In this document: positions 53,184 to 61,355 of the stretch, piece after piece
Layout of the letters: each line of letters opens with the position of its first letter
Position numbering within the stretch: position 1 is the stretch's first letter
Assembly: GCA_009698615.1 (NCBI GenBank)
Contig: WLPU01000003.1
Span: forward strand, 1-64,000
Reading direction: 5' to 3'
DNA: 64,000 nucleotides
Source: Actinomycetota bacterium
GTDB lineage: Bacteria; Actinomycetota; Actinomycetes; Nanopelagicales; Nanopelagicaceae
Notes under the pieces: model-generated
Database searches by the model: none
What the model was told of the DNA's origin: nothing
What the model saw: only the letters and a program-made list of their open reading frames with translations
Position numbers and translations under genes: made by a program

Positions 53184-53813
53184 CTACTTTGAATCCACTG
53201 CCCTCCAGCAATACCACGCAACTACGCTTCTGTAGGGTTTAAATTTTTCGCCCTTGCCATAAAGTTTTTTGGGTTCGATTTCCTCTTTTAATCGATGTAT
53301 TTTCTCCCAGCCCCTGCGAACTCCTAAATCTCCAGTTGGCCAAATATCTAATCTGCCTAGTTGAAACATCATGAACATATCTACAGTCCAGGGGCCGATG
53401 CCCCACAGAGCTGTAAGTTGATCAAAAATCTCCTGGTCATCTTCAATGAGATGAAGGTCTGCAAAGGAAATTACCTTATCTAGAGCGGCAGTGGCCAGCC
53501 CATGAATTGTTTTCGCCTTTGCTCCAGAAACACCTGCAGCCCGCATGTCAGCTACAGAAACTCTAGAGATTTTGGCCGGCGTGATTTTGCCGCCTGATAA
53601 TGAAAGCAATCTGGCATGAATCGTGTCAGCGGCCTTGATTGCAAGCTGCTGAGAAATGACAGATTCGACGAGAGATTCAAAATGCGAAAGCTCTCCTACG
53701 CTTCGCCCAACCGTGCACAACGGGCTGCCTTCAATAGTCGGTATGAATTTTGGGTCGGTTTCGGCAATTTCAGTAACAATGCGCCGCATCTTTTGAGCCG
53801 AAACAACTGTCAT
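53184..53813 (-). CDS. DNA-3-methyladenine glycosylase, AlkA/HhH-GPD type
   Basis: 209 aa. A helix-hairpin-helix and the GPD loop are clear: LTALWGIGPWTVDMFMMFQL, with the catalytic Asp expected in WPTGDLGVRRGW. SVISQQLAIKAADTIHARL near residue 50 is the typical first HhH-GPD helix pair. It lacks the N-terminal AlkA_N domain of E. coli AlkA, like many actinobacterial forms. It removes alkylated bases. It converges on msrAB with a 16-bp gap. Confidence 0.9.
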   Translation of the reverse strand: MTVVSAQKMRRIVTEIAETDPKFIPTIEGSPLCTVGRSVGELSHFESLVESVISQQLAIKAADTIHARLLSLSGGKITPAKISRVSVADMRAAGVSGAKAKTIHGLATAALDKVISFADLHLIEDDQEIFDQLTALWGIGPWTVDMFMMFQLGRLDIWPTGDLGVRRGWEKIHRLKEEIEPKKLYGKGEKFKPYRSVVAWYCWRAVDSK

Positions 53814-53962
53814 GGCTTGGCCCTCATGGCGATACCGTACTACGAGTCCTACTCCTTAAAGATCTATCGCGATCAACATTCAATTAGCCACTATCACAGT
53901 GAATTTCATCGCGAACAATCACGCCTTAGGTATTTCCTCACGGAAGTGGAATACTGAGCTTC

Positions 53963-55114
53963 ATGAGCCAGTACGAGGTGAAGCCAATTTCTTTGGCACA
54001 ATTACGCACCCACAAAAGTTCAAAGTGGCGAGATTATGATCCGGATGTTTTACCGCTACCAGTGGCTGAAATGGATTTTCCTATCGCCGATCCGATTCGA
54101 GATTTGTTGTTGGAGATGGTCTCGAATTCAGATTTAGGATACTTAGGGCCAATTCCTGAGCTTGGAATTTCCTTCGCATTATTTGCTCAACAGCGGTGGG
54201 GTTGGGTTCTTGATCCACTGGAAGTTTATGCATCCACCGATGTTGGAGTGGGAATAGTTGAGATATTGAGGCTCCTCACACAGCCGGGAGATCGCGTGCT
54301 GCTAAGTTCTCCTATTTATCACAACTTTTATACATGGGTTAAAGAAACGAAAGTGGAAAAAGTCGATGTTCCATTTCTCGAAACTTCTGAGGGATGGGCA
54401 ATTGATGTTGCTGGAATTGAAGCTGCGTATAAAACTGGAATTAAGGTTCACCTTTTATGTAACCCTCATAATCCTCTCGGCCGCGTTTACGCGCGCGAAG
54501 AATTGCTTGCAATTGCCAATTTGGCCCAAGAGCACGGTGTAGTGGTCATAAGCGACGAGATTCATGCACCACTGACTTTCTCTGAATCAACTTTTATTCC
54601 GTTTTTATCTATTGGCGATACGGCACAAAGTGTGGGCATTACCGTCACGGCTGCGAGCAAGGGCTGGAATATTCCGGGCCTCAAGGCAGCAATTATCGTG
54701 ACGCAAAATCCAGCAATGGCTGCATTGATGAGAGATTTGCCAACGGCACTTCACTATCGTGCTTCAATTCTTGGCGGATTTGCAACTGTCGTTGCCTATG
54801 AAAAAGGAACACAATGGCTAGATGGTGCCTTGCGAACTCTGGACTCTAACCGCTTCTTTTTGAAGAGACTTCTCGAGGAGCAAATTCCGGAAATTGTTTA
54901 CCATGTCCCCAATTGCAGTTACCTAGCCTGGTTAGATTTGTCCGCGCTTAAACTTGGCGACAATCCTTCGCGTACTTTGCTAGAACGTGGACGCCTTGCT
55001 TTAAGCCCAGGGGAGAGTTTCAGCCCCAATACCCCTCAGTATGTACGCTTCAATTTCGCCGCGAGCGAAGAAGTGTTAATTGAAGCGGTACAAAGAATTC
55101 GCCGTTGCCTCTAG
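53963..55114 (+). CDS. MalY/PatB-type PLP C-S lyase (putative cystathionine beta-lyase)
   Basis: 383 aa. PLP fold type I: WRDYDPDVLPLPVAEMDFPI is the MalY/PatB N-terminus, HLLCNPHNPLGRVY, VISDEIHAPLTF, and the PLP Lys in VTAASKGWNIPGLKAA. These enzymes split cystathionine to homocysteine, pyruvate and ammonia. The next gene encodes cystathionine gamma-synthase, which makes the substrate, so methionine synthesis is a sound guess. The 149-bp gap upstream holds a weak -10 (AATACT, 7 nt before the ATG). Confidence 0.9.
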   Translation: MSQYEVKPISLAQLRTHKSSKWRDYDPDVLPLPVAEMDFPIADPIRDLLLEMVSNSDLGYLGPIPELGISFALFAQQRWGWVLDPLEVYASTDVGVGIVEILRLLTQPGDRVLLSSPIYHNFYTWVKETKVEKVDVPFLETSEGWAIDVAGIEAAYKTGIKVHLLCNPHNPLGRVYAREELLAIANLAQEHGVVVISDEIHAPLTFSESTFIPFLSIGDTAQSVGITVTAASKGWNIPGLKAAIIVTQNPAMAALMRDLPTALHYRASILGGFATVVAYEKGTQWLDGALRTLDSNRFFLKRLLEEQIPEIVYHVPNCSYLAWLDLSALKLGDNPSRTLLERGRLALSPGESFSPNTPQYVRFNFAASEEVLIEAVQRIRRCL

Positions 55115-55123
55115 TCTTATTCC

Positions 55124-56230
55124 ATGACCGAGCCGCGCCCCGAAACAATTGCGATCACTACCGGCCGCCCACATGCGGCGCCTGATGCTCCGCTAAATCC
55201 ACCCATCGAATTAAGTTCCACATTCCATGCCGGTGGAACTATTGGTTATGGACGTTATGGGAACGAAACATGGACGGCACTAGAAAGCGCAATTGCTGCC
55301 TTTGAACTAGGAGAAACTTTAACTTTTTCATCGGGGATGGCTGCGATTAGCGCAGTATTTTCCTTGGTGCCACTTGGTGGCACCATCACCGCATCACATC
55401 AGGGCTATAACGGGGCTATGACCCTGCTTCATACTCTTGAAAAGAGCGGTCACATCAAGGTTCGATTTGTAGATGTTGCAAATACAAAAGAAGTTCTGGC
55501 AGCCCTCGATGGAACCAGCTTGCTCTGGTTAGAGTCTCCGACCAATCCAACTCTTGACGTTGCAGACTTGCCAGTCCTTATCGCTGCAGCAAAGAAACTC
55601 GGCTGCATGGTTAGCCTTGATAACACCTTCGCAACACCACTTGTACAGCAGCCCTTGGTCATGGGTGCAGATATCGTCATGCATTCGGTCACGAAGTATT
55701 TTGCCGGCCACAGTGATGTATTAATGGGCTCAGTTTCGACGAATGACCCAGGACTATTAGCGCGGTTGAGTGATGCCCGTAAATTTGGCGGGGCAATACC
55801 TGGACCATTTGAAGCGTGGTTGGCACTTCGCGGAATACGCACATTCCCCCTACGTGTCGAGCGAGCCCAAGCTAACGCTCTCGAATTAGCGAAGCGACTG
55901 AGCGTTCATCCAAAAGTAGCAAAAGTTCACTATCCCGGGTTGCCGACTGACGCCCACCATGAGCGTGCAAAAAGTTTCATGAAAGGTTTTGGCTCAGTCC
56001 TCTCCTTCGTTGTGCAAGGCGGAGCAGCGCAAGCCGATGCGGTCTGTGAGGCCTCGCGCGTAATTACAAATGCAACGAGCCTTGGCGGAATCGAATCTTT
56101 ATGGGAGCGCCGGCGCCGGTGGGCCCTAGAAAGTTCAACGGTTCCTGAAGCGCTCATTCGTTTTTCAGTGGGATGCGAAAATATTGAGGACCTGTGGAGT
56201 GACATCGAGGAGTCCCTTAAGAAGATCTAG
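55124..56230 (+). CDS. metB: Cystathionine gamma-synthase / trans-sulfuration PLP enzyme
   Basis: 368 aa Cys/Met metabolism PLP enzyme. Motifs: ETIAITTGRPHAAPDAPLN, YGRYGNETWTALESAIAAFE, FSSGMAAISAVF, LESPTNPTLDVAD, LDNTFATPLVQQPL and the PLP Lys in HSVTKYFAGHSDVLMG. RFSVGCENIEDL is near the end. CGS and cystathionine gamma-lyase are hard to tell apart by motif; the lyase upstream favours CGS. TAGTCT (55112-55117) is 6 nt before the ATG and its TAG is also the stop codon of the upstream gene. Confidence 0.88.
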   Translation: MTEPRPETIAITTGRPHAAPDAPLNPPIELSSTFHAGGTIGYGRYGNETWTALESAIAAFELGETLTFSSGMAAISAVFSLVPLGGTITASHQGYNGAMTLLHTLEKSGHIKVRFVDVANTKEVLAALDGTSLLWLESPTNPTLDVADLPVLIAAAKKLGCMVSLDNTFATPLVQQPLVMGADIVMHSVTKYFAGHSDVLMGSVSTNDPGLLARLSDARKFGGAIPGPFEAWLALRGIRTFPLRVERAQANALELAKRLSVHPKVAKVHYPGLPTDAHHERAKSFMKGFGSVLSFVVQGGAAQADAVCEASRVITNATSLGGIESLWERRRRWALESSTVPEALIRFSVGCENIEDLWSDIEESLKKI

Positions 56231-56283
56231 GGCTCAGGTGGTTTGAGATAGCAAGCGCTCAGAAAATAGAGTATTTTTAACCT

Positions 56284-56433
56284 ATGTTTAAAATCATCCG
56301 TCGGGCAGCAGCACTCGTAGCGCTAGCTATGTTGTCCTTCCGCGCAGTTGGGTCATTCCTTTCTTGGATTGAAAAACAAGAAGATGGCCCCCAGAATGTC
56401 TGGGCGGATGACGATGAATTTGAAGATGCCTGA
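56284..56433 (+). CDS. Small membrane-anchored protein, 49 aa (uncharacterised)
   Basis: ATG 56284 to TGA 56433. The N-terminus is basic (MFKIIRRAA), then one hydrophobic helix (ALVALAMLSFRAVGSFLSW) and an acidic tail ending WADDDEFEDA. The layout of basic-helix-acidic is that of a small single-pass membrane protein. TATTTT (56272-56277) is 6 nt before the ATG, and the stop overlaps the start of the next membrane-protein gene by 8 nt, an overlap type used elsewhere here. No family recognised. Confidence 0.55.
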   Translation: MFKIIRRAAALVALAMLSFRAVGSFLSWIEKQEDGPQNVWADDDEFEDA

Positions 56434-56803
56434 GTACGCATCAGGCACGTGCAATATTGGTCCCGGTGAAATTCGCCGTAGACAAGTAGTTGCTCTCATC
56501 GGTGCAATTGCGACAGCGATGACATTAATTGGTTTCATTACAACAAATGCTCCGCGAGGAGCGCGCCTTTCGATATTTCTTCCGCTTCTAGTCACCTCAA
56601 TTGGATGGGTTCAAGCAAGACGAAAATTTTGTTTGGCTTTTGGATTTATGGGGACTTTCAACTTTGGAAAACTTGGACAATTAGCTCGTGTTACCGATCC
56701 AGCCAGTCGTGCAGCAGATCGCTCAACTGCCATCAAGATTCTCATGATCGGTGTGGGTTTAGCGCTTGCCGGCACGCTCGTAGTGTTTCTGCTCCCCTTA
56801 TAG
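56426..56803 (+). CDS. Uncharacterised two- to three-TM membrane protein
   Basis: 125 aa from ATG 56426 (in-frame ATG 56414 and longer starts also exist). EIRRRQVVALIGAIATAMTL begins the first helix; a second follows around GARLSIFLPLLVTSIGWVQ, then a short basic loop (ARRKFCLAFGFMGTFNFGKL), RAADRSTAIKI and a last helix to the C-terminus. No known family was recognised. It is coupled to the preceding 49-aa gene. Confidence 0.65.
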   Translation: MPEYASGTCNIGPGEIRRRQVVALIGAIATAMTLIGFITTNAPRGARLSIFLPLLVTSIGWVQARRKFCLAFGFMGTFNFGKLGQLARVTDPASRAADRSTAIKILMIGVGLALAGTLVVFLLPL

Positions 56804-56893
56804 TCATTTTTCTCACAGCTCAACCTTTCTGATTCCACCTACCGAGCCAAGCGACTTTGTGAGATGGTTACGTGAAGACAGAAGGAGATTATT

Positions 56894-57229
56894 ATGAATA
56901 TTGTTCTTCACACCAAAAAATCGCAAGTTGCCGAAGATTTCAGATTAATCGTTGACGAGAAGTTAACTTCCATGAATCGTTTTAGCGTAGTCATTGAGCG
57001 AGTGGATGTTGAAGTAGTTCATGAAGCAAACCCAAGGCAAGGTAAGAAATCCCACCGTATCACCCTCACATCCAAGGGTGCAGGCCCTCTGCTTCGCGCC
57101 GAGGCTGCAGCATTCAATGATCTCGCTGCATTTGACGAAGCAATTAAGAATTTCGAGTTACAAATTCGAAAGATACATGAGCGAAGCAAAGATGTAAGTA
57201 AAGATTCTGTCAGAAAGCCTGCAATCTAA
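56894..57229 (+). CDS. hpf: Short-form ribosome hibernation factor HPF/RaiA
   Basis: 111 aa. The S30AE-type domain: an N-terminal beta strand MNIVLHTKKSQVAEDFRLIV, RVDVEVVHEANPRQGKKSHR, LLRAEAAAFNDLAAFDEAI with the conserved basic patch, then IRKIHERSKDV. It lacks the C-terminal dimerisation domain of long HPF, which most actinobacteria have. Short HPF/RaiA block the ribosome in a monosome or with RMF. AAGGAG is 6 nt before the ATG. Not beside secA, its usual actinobacterial position. Confidence 0.82.
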   Translation: MNIVLHTKKSQVAEDFRLIVDEKLTSMNRFSVVIERVDVEVVHEANPRQGKKSHRITLTSKGAGPLLRAEAAAFNDLAAFDEAIKNFELQIRKIHERSKDVSKDSVRKPAI

Positions 57230-57233
57230 ATAG

Positions 57234-58139
57234 TTATTCCGCACCGGCAATTCCACGAGTAGCTGTAAGGCTTGCAACAGTTGTGATCAATAGTGCAGCG
57301 ACAATTGAACCAAGGCTAAATTCGAGGGAAATAACTGGGACATCAACGCCCAATATTGCGTGTACACCCACCCCGTGAAGGGCCTCGAAGATCATTTTTA
57401 CCCCAATGAAGGCCAAGATAAGAGAAAGGCCTTTGGAAAGATAAATGAGGCGCTTGAGTAATCCCTCTAAGAGGAAATAAAGTTGGCGAAGCCCCATAAG
57501 CGCGAAGATATTGGCTGTCGTAACAATGTAGGGATTCTTGGTTAGACCAAAAATTGCTGGAATCGAATCAAGAGAAAAAACCAGATTAGTCATTCCCAAA
57601 GCGACGAGTGCAATCGTGAACGTGCTGATACCGCGGGCCTTCATGCGCGTGACAACTTTGCCTTCCTTCCATTCATCTTCATCTCCGCTTTCTTTGGCTA
57701 GTTCGTATGCGGTATAAATCAAGAACGCTCCAAAGAGGAAAAAGATGCTTGAAAATCTTGATATCAGCGCAGCACCCATCGGAATCAGCGCACCTCGCAT
57801 CGCAATCGTGAGCATAATTCCAAGGAGTAGAACAAGTTGCTGCTTCTCTTTTTTAACATGTAGATGCCCCAGAATAATAATAAAAACGAATATATTGTCG
57901 ACCGAAAGAGCATATTCCGTGAGCCAGCCAGCAAAAAACTCCTTTTGGGATTGCACATCAGTCCACCCGGGAAGAAAGTAACCAAAGGCAACGGCAGTGC
58001 CAATATAGAAAATTGTCCAAAAGGCTGCCTCGAGTAAAGAAGTCTCCTTGTTTCGACGCAGGATTGCCAAAGCTAGATCAAAAAGAATGACAAATGCGAG
58101 GATTCCGATGGTTACAAACCAGGTGGTTAATGAAATCAT
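57234..58139 (-). CDS. TerC family membrane protein
   Basis: 301 aa with about nine transmembrane helices. Hallmarks: FFAGWLTEYALSVDNIFVFI (first Asp-containing TerC motif) and TNLVFSLDSIPAIFGLTKNP (second). TerC proteins are linked to tellurite resistance and, more generally, to metal (Mn) loading of secreted proteins or metal efflux. The ATG overlaps the stop of the upstream DUF1003-like gene (ATGA). It converges on hpf with a 4-bp gap. Confidence 0.92.
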   Translation of the reverse strand: MISLTTWFVTIGILAFVILFDLALAILRRNKETSLLEAAFWTIFYIGTAVAFGYFLPGWTDVQSQKEFFAGWLTEYALSVDNIFVFIIILGHLHVKKEKQQLVLLLGIMLTIAMRGALIPMGAALISRFSSIFFLFGAFLIYTAYELAKESGDEDEWKEGKVVTRMKARGISTFTIALVALGMTNLVFSLDSIPAIFGLTKNPYIVTTANIFALMGLRQLYFLLEGLLKRLIYLSKGLSLILAFIGVKMIFEALHGVGVHAILGVDVPVISLEFSLGSIVAALLITTVASLTATRGIAGAE

Positions 58140-58525
58140 GACTTCTGGATCTTCGACTCTAAGTCTCGTAGTAGTTGGTGGACTTCAGCCGAAATGACCT
58201 TCAATTCTTTTAACTCTAAATTTGCGATAGATCTAGCTTCTTTTGCTAATTCAAATTCACCAAGGCTGGCGGTGTGCGTTTCGGTGATCTTCTGATCGAC
58301 GCTTTGAGACTGTGCATTTTGACCAACCATGATGATCGATAACAAGACGAGTTGTAAGAAGGTTTGGGCAACCCAAGAAACAATCACGATAACGTCGCCG
58401 GATTTGATGGCAACAGGTAAAGAGATCAGAGCAATGGCTGCAAAGATATAAGCACACCACATGGTGCTCACCATTGAGGTAATTCGCATTGCGAGAAATT
58501 TGTTAAATCTGGTGATTGCGCTCAT
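58136..58525 (-). CDS. DUF1003-like small membrane protein with coiled coil
   Basis: 129 aa. Two hydrophobic helices (about 20-42 and 48-68; VSWVAQTFLQLVLLSIIMVG) end in GQNAQSQSVDQKITETHTAS and a C-terminal coiled coil (about 80-128, LELKELKVISAEVHQLLRDL). The order two helices, Q-N-x-Q, charged coil is shared with the DUF1003 protein at 19673-20170. Its start has TAGGAT (58537-58532) 6 nt upstream. Operon with terC. Function unknown. Confidence 0.75.
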   Translation of the reverse strand: MSAITRFNKFLAMRITSMVSTMWCAYIFAAIALISLPVAIKSGDVIVIVSWVAQTFLQLVLLSIIMVGQNAQSQSVDQKITETHTASLGEFELAKEARSIANLELKELKVISAEVHQLLRDLESKIQKS

Positions 58526-58583
58526 GTTTTAATCCTAACTGCTAAGAGCCTGGAACGTCTCGTGCTGCTCGGTATACTTAACC
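58526..58583. promoter_or_regulatory. Divergent DUF1003-like/FAD-dehydrogenase promoter region
   Basis: Leftward: TAGGAT (58537-58532), 6 nt, ATG 58525. Rightward: TGGAAC (58551-58556), 16 bp, TATACT (58573-58578), 5 nt, GTG 58584. TATACT is close to consensus, so the rightward gene is probably transcribed from its GTG as a leaderless mRNA. Confidence 0.55.
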
Positions 58584-61355
58584 GTGGCCTCTAACTCCCT
58601 CATCGCAGCGCTCGAGCGCGCAGTTCCAGGCGGAGTTCTGAGCGAAATATTTGATCGGCGAGCCATTGCAAGCGATGCGTCACATTATTTATTAACACCA
58701 TCAGTTGTGGTGCGACCAGAAAAAGCTGAGCAAATTGGTGAACTTTTTCGAATCAGCCAAGAAGAAAATGTAGGACTGACTTTTAGGTCAGGTGGAACTA
58801 GCTTGAGCGGCCAAGGGGTTTCCTCTGGACTCTTAGTGGATACGCGACGCAATTTTAAAGAGATCGAAGTTCTGGATAATGGCGCACGGGTGCGTGTGCA
58901 ACCTGGAGCGACTATCAAACAAGTCAATATTGCGCTGGCGAAATACGGGAGAAAGTTGGGACCAGACCCCGCCAGTGAAATTGCTTGCACGATTGGTGGC
59001 GTCGTTGCAAATAATTCCAGTGGCATGGCCTGTGGAACTGAATTCAATACTTATGCAACCCTGCATTCCCTCACCATAGTTTTGCCGAGCGGCACGGTGA
59101 TTAATACTGGACTTTCAGATGCTGATGATCACTTGCGATTGCGTGAACCAGAGTTGTATGCGGGGATTGCACGCCTTAGGGATCAAATCGTGCAAAGCCC
59201 ACATTCGGTCGAGAAAATCAAAAAGCTGTATGCGATCAAAAATACGATGGGATATTCACTTAACTCATTTGTGGATTATGTAAAGCCAGTAGAGATACTT
59301 GCCCACCTGATTGTCGGCAGCGAAGGAACCCTGGCATTTATTGCTGAAGTAACTTTCAATACGGTTCAACTACTTCAAAAGTGCGCTACGGGGCTGCTAG
59401 TTTTTGAAAATCTCGCCGATGCGACAACTTCGCTACCTGCCCTTAAGGCATCACAGGCTGCTGTTATTGAGCTCCTAGACATCTCATCGCTATTAGTTGC
59501 CCAGCGCGAACACATGGCCGATTCGGTTCTCGGCGGAGTCACTTTTAAAGATCATGCAGCACTCTTAGTTGAATACCAAGCAGTGAGTAAAGAAGAATTG
59601 CACGAGCAAGTCTTGGTTGCCCAAAAAGCAATCTCTTTGTTGCCCGTTGGGATGTCCGAGCTTTCCCAACAAGCACATGTTCGCAATGAACTCTGGCATG
59701 CGCGCAAAGGTCTTTATGCCGCCGTTGCTGGAAATCGCCCCTCTGGCACGACCGCAATTTTAGAAGACATTGCAGTCCCGATGGAGGCATTGCATGAGAC
59801 CACGATACAACTGGGTCAACTCATAAATAAGCATAAGTACGAAGGCAGTGTAATCTTTGGCCACGCGAAAGATGGAAATCTTCACTTCTTACTTAACGAG
59901 CAATTTGATCGCCCCGATTTGATTCAGCGATATCAAGATTTCACCGAAGATATGGTTTCTTTGGTGTTGAGCAACAATGGCTCGCTCAAAGCCGAACATG
60001 GCACCGGTCGCATCATGGCCCCATATGTGCGCAGGCAAGTCGGTGATGAGCTTTATGAAGTCATGGTTTCCCTCAAGAGACTCTGCGATCCACGGAATTT
60101 ATTGAACCCCGGCGTGCTGATTAATGAGAACCATCTAGTTCATATCGAAGATCTCAAGATCAATCCCACGGTTGACCCAGAGGTAGATCGTTGCGTTGAG
60201 TGCGGTTATTGCGAACCCGTGTGCCCAAGTCGTGACGTGACGATGACTCCACGCCAACGCATTGTGATTCGTCGAGCACTGGCAGATGCTAAGAATTCTG
60301 GGGATACAAAACTATTTGTTGAGCTGACGAGCCGATACGACTACGACGGTGTTCAAACATGTGCCGCTGACAGCATGTGCGCAGTTTCATGCCCAGTCCA
60401 TATTGATACAGGGGCGCTCGTCACACGACTACGTGCTGAAGAACATGGATTAAAAGCGCAGATGTTGGGGGCACAAGCAGCGCGCAATTGGTCTCCGATT
60501 ACGGGCTTGCTTTCGTTCGCGTTGAGCGTTGCTAAAAAATCTCCGCCCGCTCTGATAGCCGGCATTAACGCTGGCCTACGAAAGGTGCTGGGCAGTGATA
60601 CTTTGCCGTTGTGGAATAAGGCTTTGCCAGGCGGCGGAAAGAAGCGTTCGGAACACAAAAACATTCAAGCCGAAGTTCTCTATTTTCCTTCGTGCGTCAA
60701 TTCTCTCTTCGGATCCAATAAGGAATCGGTAGGAGTACAGCAGGCATTTATGCAGTTGTGTGCTCGGGCTGGAATCCAAGTGATGATTCCTGATGGCATC
60801 GCCGAATTATGTTGTGGAACTCCATGGAAATCTAAGGGGCTATCACAGGGCTACACAGAAATGAGCACTAAAACTATGATTGTGCTTGCGCAACATTCGC
60901 TACCAGTTATTTCGGATGCCACATCGTGTACCGACGGACTCCAAGAGTTGGTTAAAGCCTCGAACATAAGAATCATTGATGCCCTTGAGTTCATCGCTGA
61001 TCGCGTGCTGCCCTCCCTCAAAATCAACGAAAAGATTGCCTCAGTCGCACTTCACCCCACATGTTCTGGTGCGCAGATGGGCCTAAATGCGAAGATGTCA
61101 CAGATCGCTAGCGCCGTTGCGCATGAAGTTTATATTCCAGAAAATTGGGCTTGCTGTGGATTTGCAGGAGATCGTGGATTGCTGCATCCAGAACTCACGG
61201 CAGCTGCAACGGCTCCAGAGGCGCAAGAGCTTTCAGCAAGAAAATTCTCCGCATATGCCTCATCTAATCGTCCGTGTGAGATTGGAATGTCACAAGCAAC
61301 TGGGCAGTCATACCAGCATCTTCTAGAAATCCTCGAAAAAGTTTCACGCCCATAA
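58584..61355 (+). CDS. FAD-binding and Fe-S-binding D-lactate dehydrogenase-type oxidoreductase
   Basis: 923 aa. The N-terminal FAD_binding_4 domain is marked by FRSGGTSLSGQGVSSGLLVD and TIGGVVANNSSGMACGT; FAD-oxidase C follows, ending KAEHGTGRIMAPYVRR (about 470). A ferredoxin part with CVECGYCEPVCPSRD and MCAVSCPVH comes next, then two CCG cysteine-rich units with CCGTPWKSKG and CCGFAGDRG. This matches membrane-linked quinone-dependent D-lactate or 2-hydroxyacid dehydrogenases (Dld-II/GlcDF fused). It feeds electrons to the quinone pool. Substrate is uncertain. GTG start. Confidence 0.9.
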   Translation: MASNSLIAALERAVPGGVLSEIFDRRAIASDASHYLLTPSVVVRPEKAEQIGELFRISQEENVGLTFRSGGTSLSGQGVSSGLLVDTRRNFKEIEVLDNGARVRVQPGATIKQVNIALAKYGRKLGPDPASEIACTIGGVVANNSSGMACGTEFNTYATLHSLTIVLPSGTVINTGLSDADDHLRLREPELYAGIARLRDQIVQSPHSVEKIKKLYAIKNTMGYSLNSFVDYVKPVEILAHLIVGSEGTLAFIAEVTFNTVQLLQKCATGLLVFENLADATTSLPALKASQAAVIELLDISSLLVAQREHMADSVLGGVTFKDHAALLVEYQAVSKEELHEQVLVAQKAISLLPVGMSELSQQAHVRNELWHARKGLYAAVAGNRPSGTTAILEDIAVPMEALHETTIQLGQLINKHKYEGSVIFGHAKDGNLHFLLNEQFDRPDLIQRYQDFTEDMVSLVLSNNGSLKAEHGTGRIMAPYVRRQVGDELYEVMVSLKRLCDPRNLLNPGVLINENHLVHIEDLKINPTVDPEVDRCVECGYCEPVCPSRDVTMTPRQRIVIRRALADAKNSGDTKLFVELTSRYDYDGVQTCAADSMCAVSCPVHIDTGALVTRLRAEEHGLKAQMLGAQAARNWSPITGLLSFALSVAKKSPPALIAGINAGLRKVLGSDTLPLWNKALPGGGKKRSEHKNIQAEVLYFPSCVNSLFGSNKESVGVQQAFMQLCARAGIQVMIPDGIAELCCGTPWKSKGLSQGYTEMSTKTMIVLAQHSLPVISDATSCTDGLQELVKASNIRIIDALEFIADRVLPSLKINEKIASVALHPTCSGAQMGLNAKMSQIASAVAHEVYIPENWACCGFAGDRGLLHPELTAAATAPEAQELSARKFSAYASSNRPCEIGMSQATGQSYQHLLEILEKVSRP

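Noticed and set aside
53826-53957. 43-aa Tyr/His-rich frame between the DNA glycosylase and the MalY-type gene
   Set aside because: No family match, no TANNNT or Shine-Dalgarno at a proper distance, and odd composition. Probably a chance frame in the intergenic gap.
53616-53957. 113-aa frame antisense to the glycosylase 5' end
   Set aside because: Most of it is the shadow of the glycosylase gene and it resembles no family.
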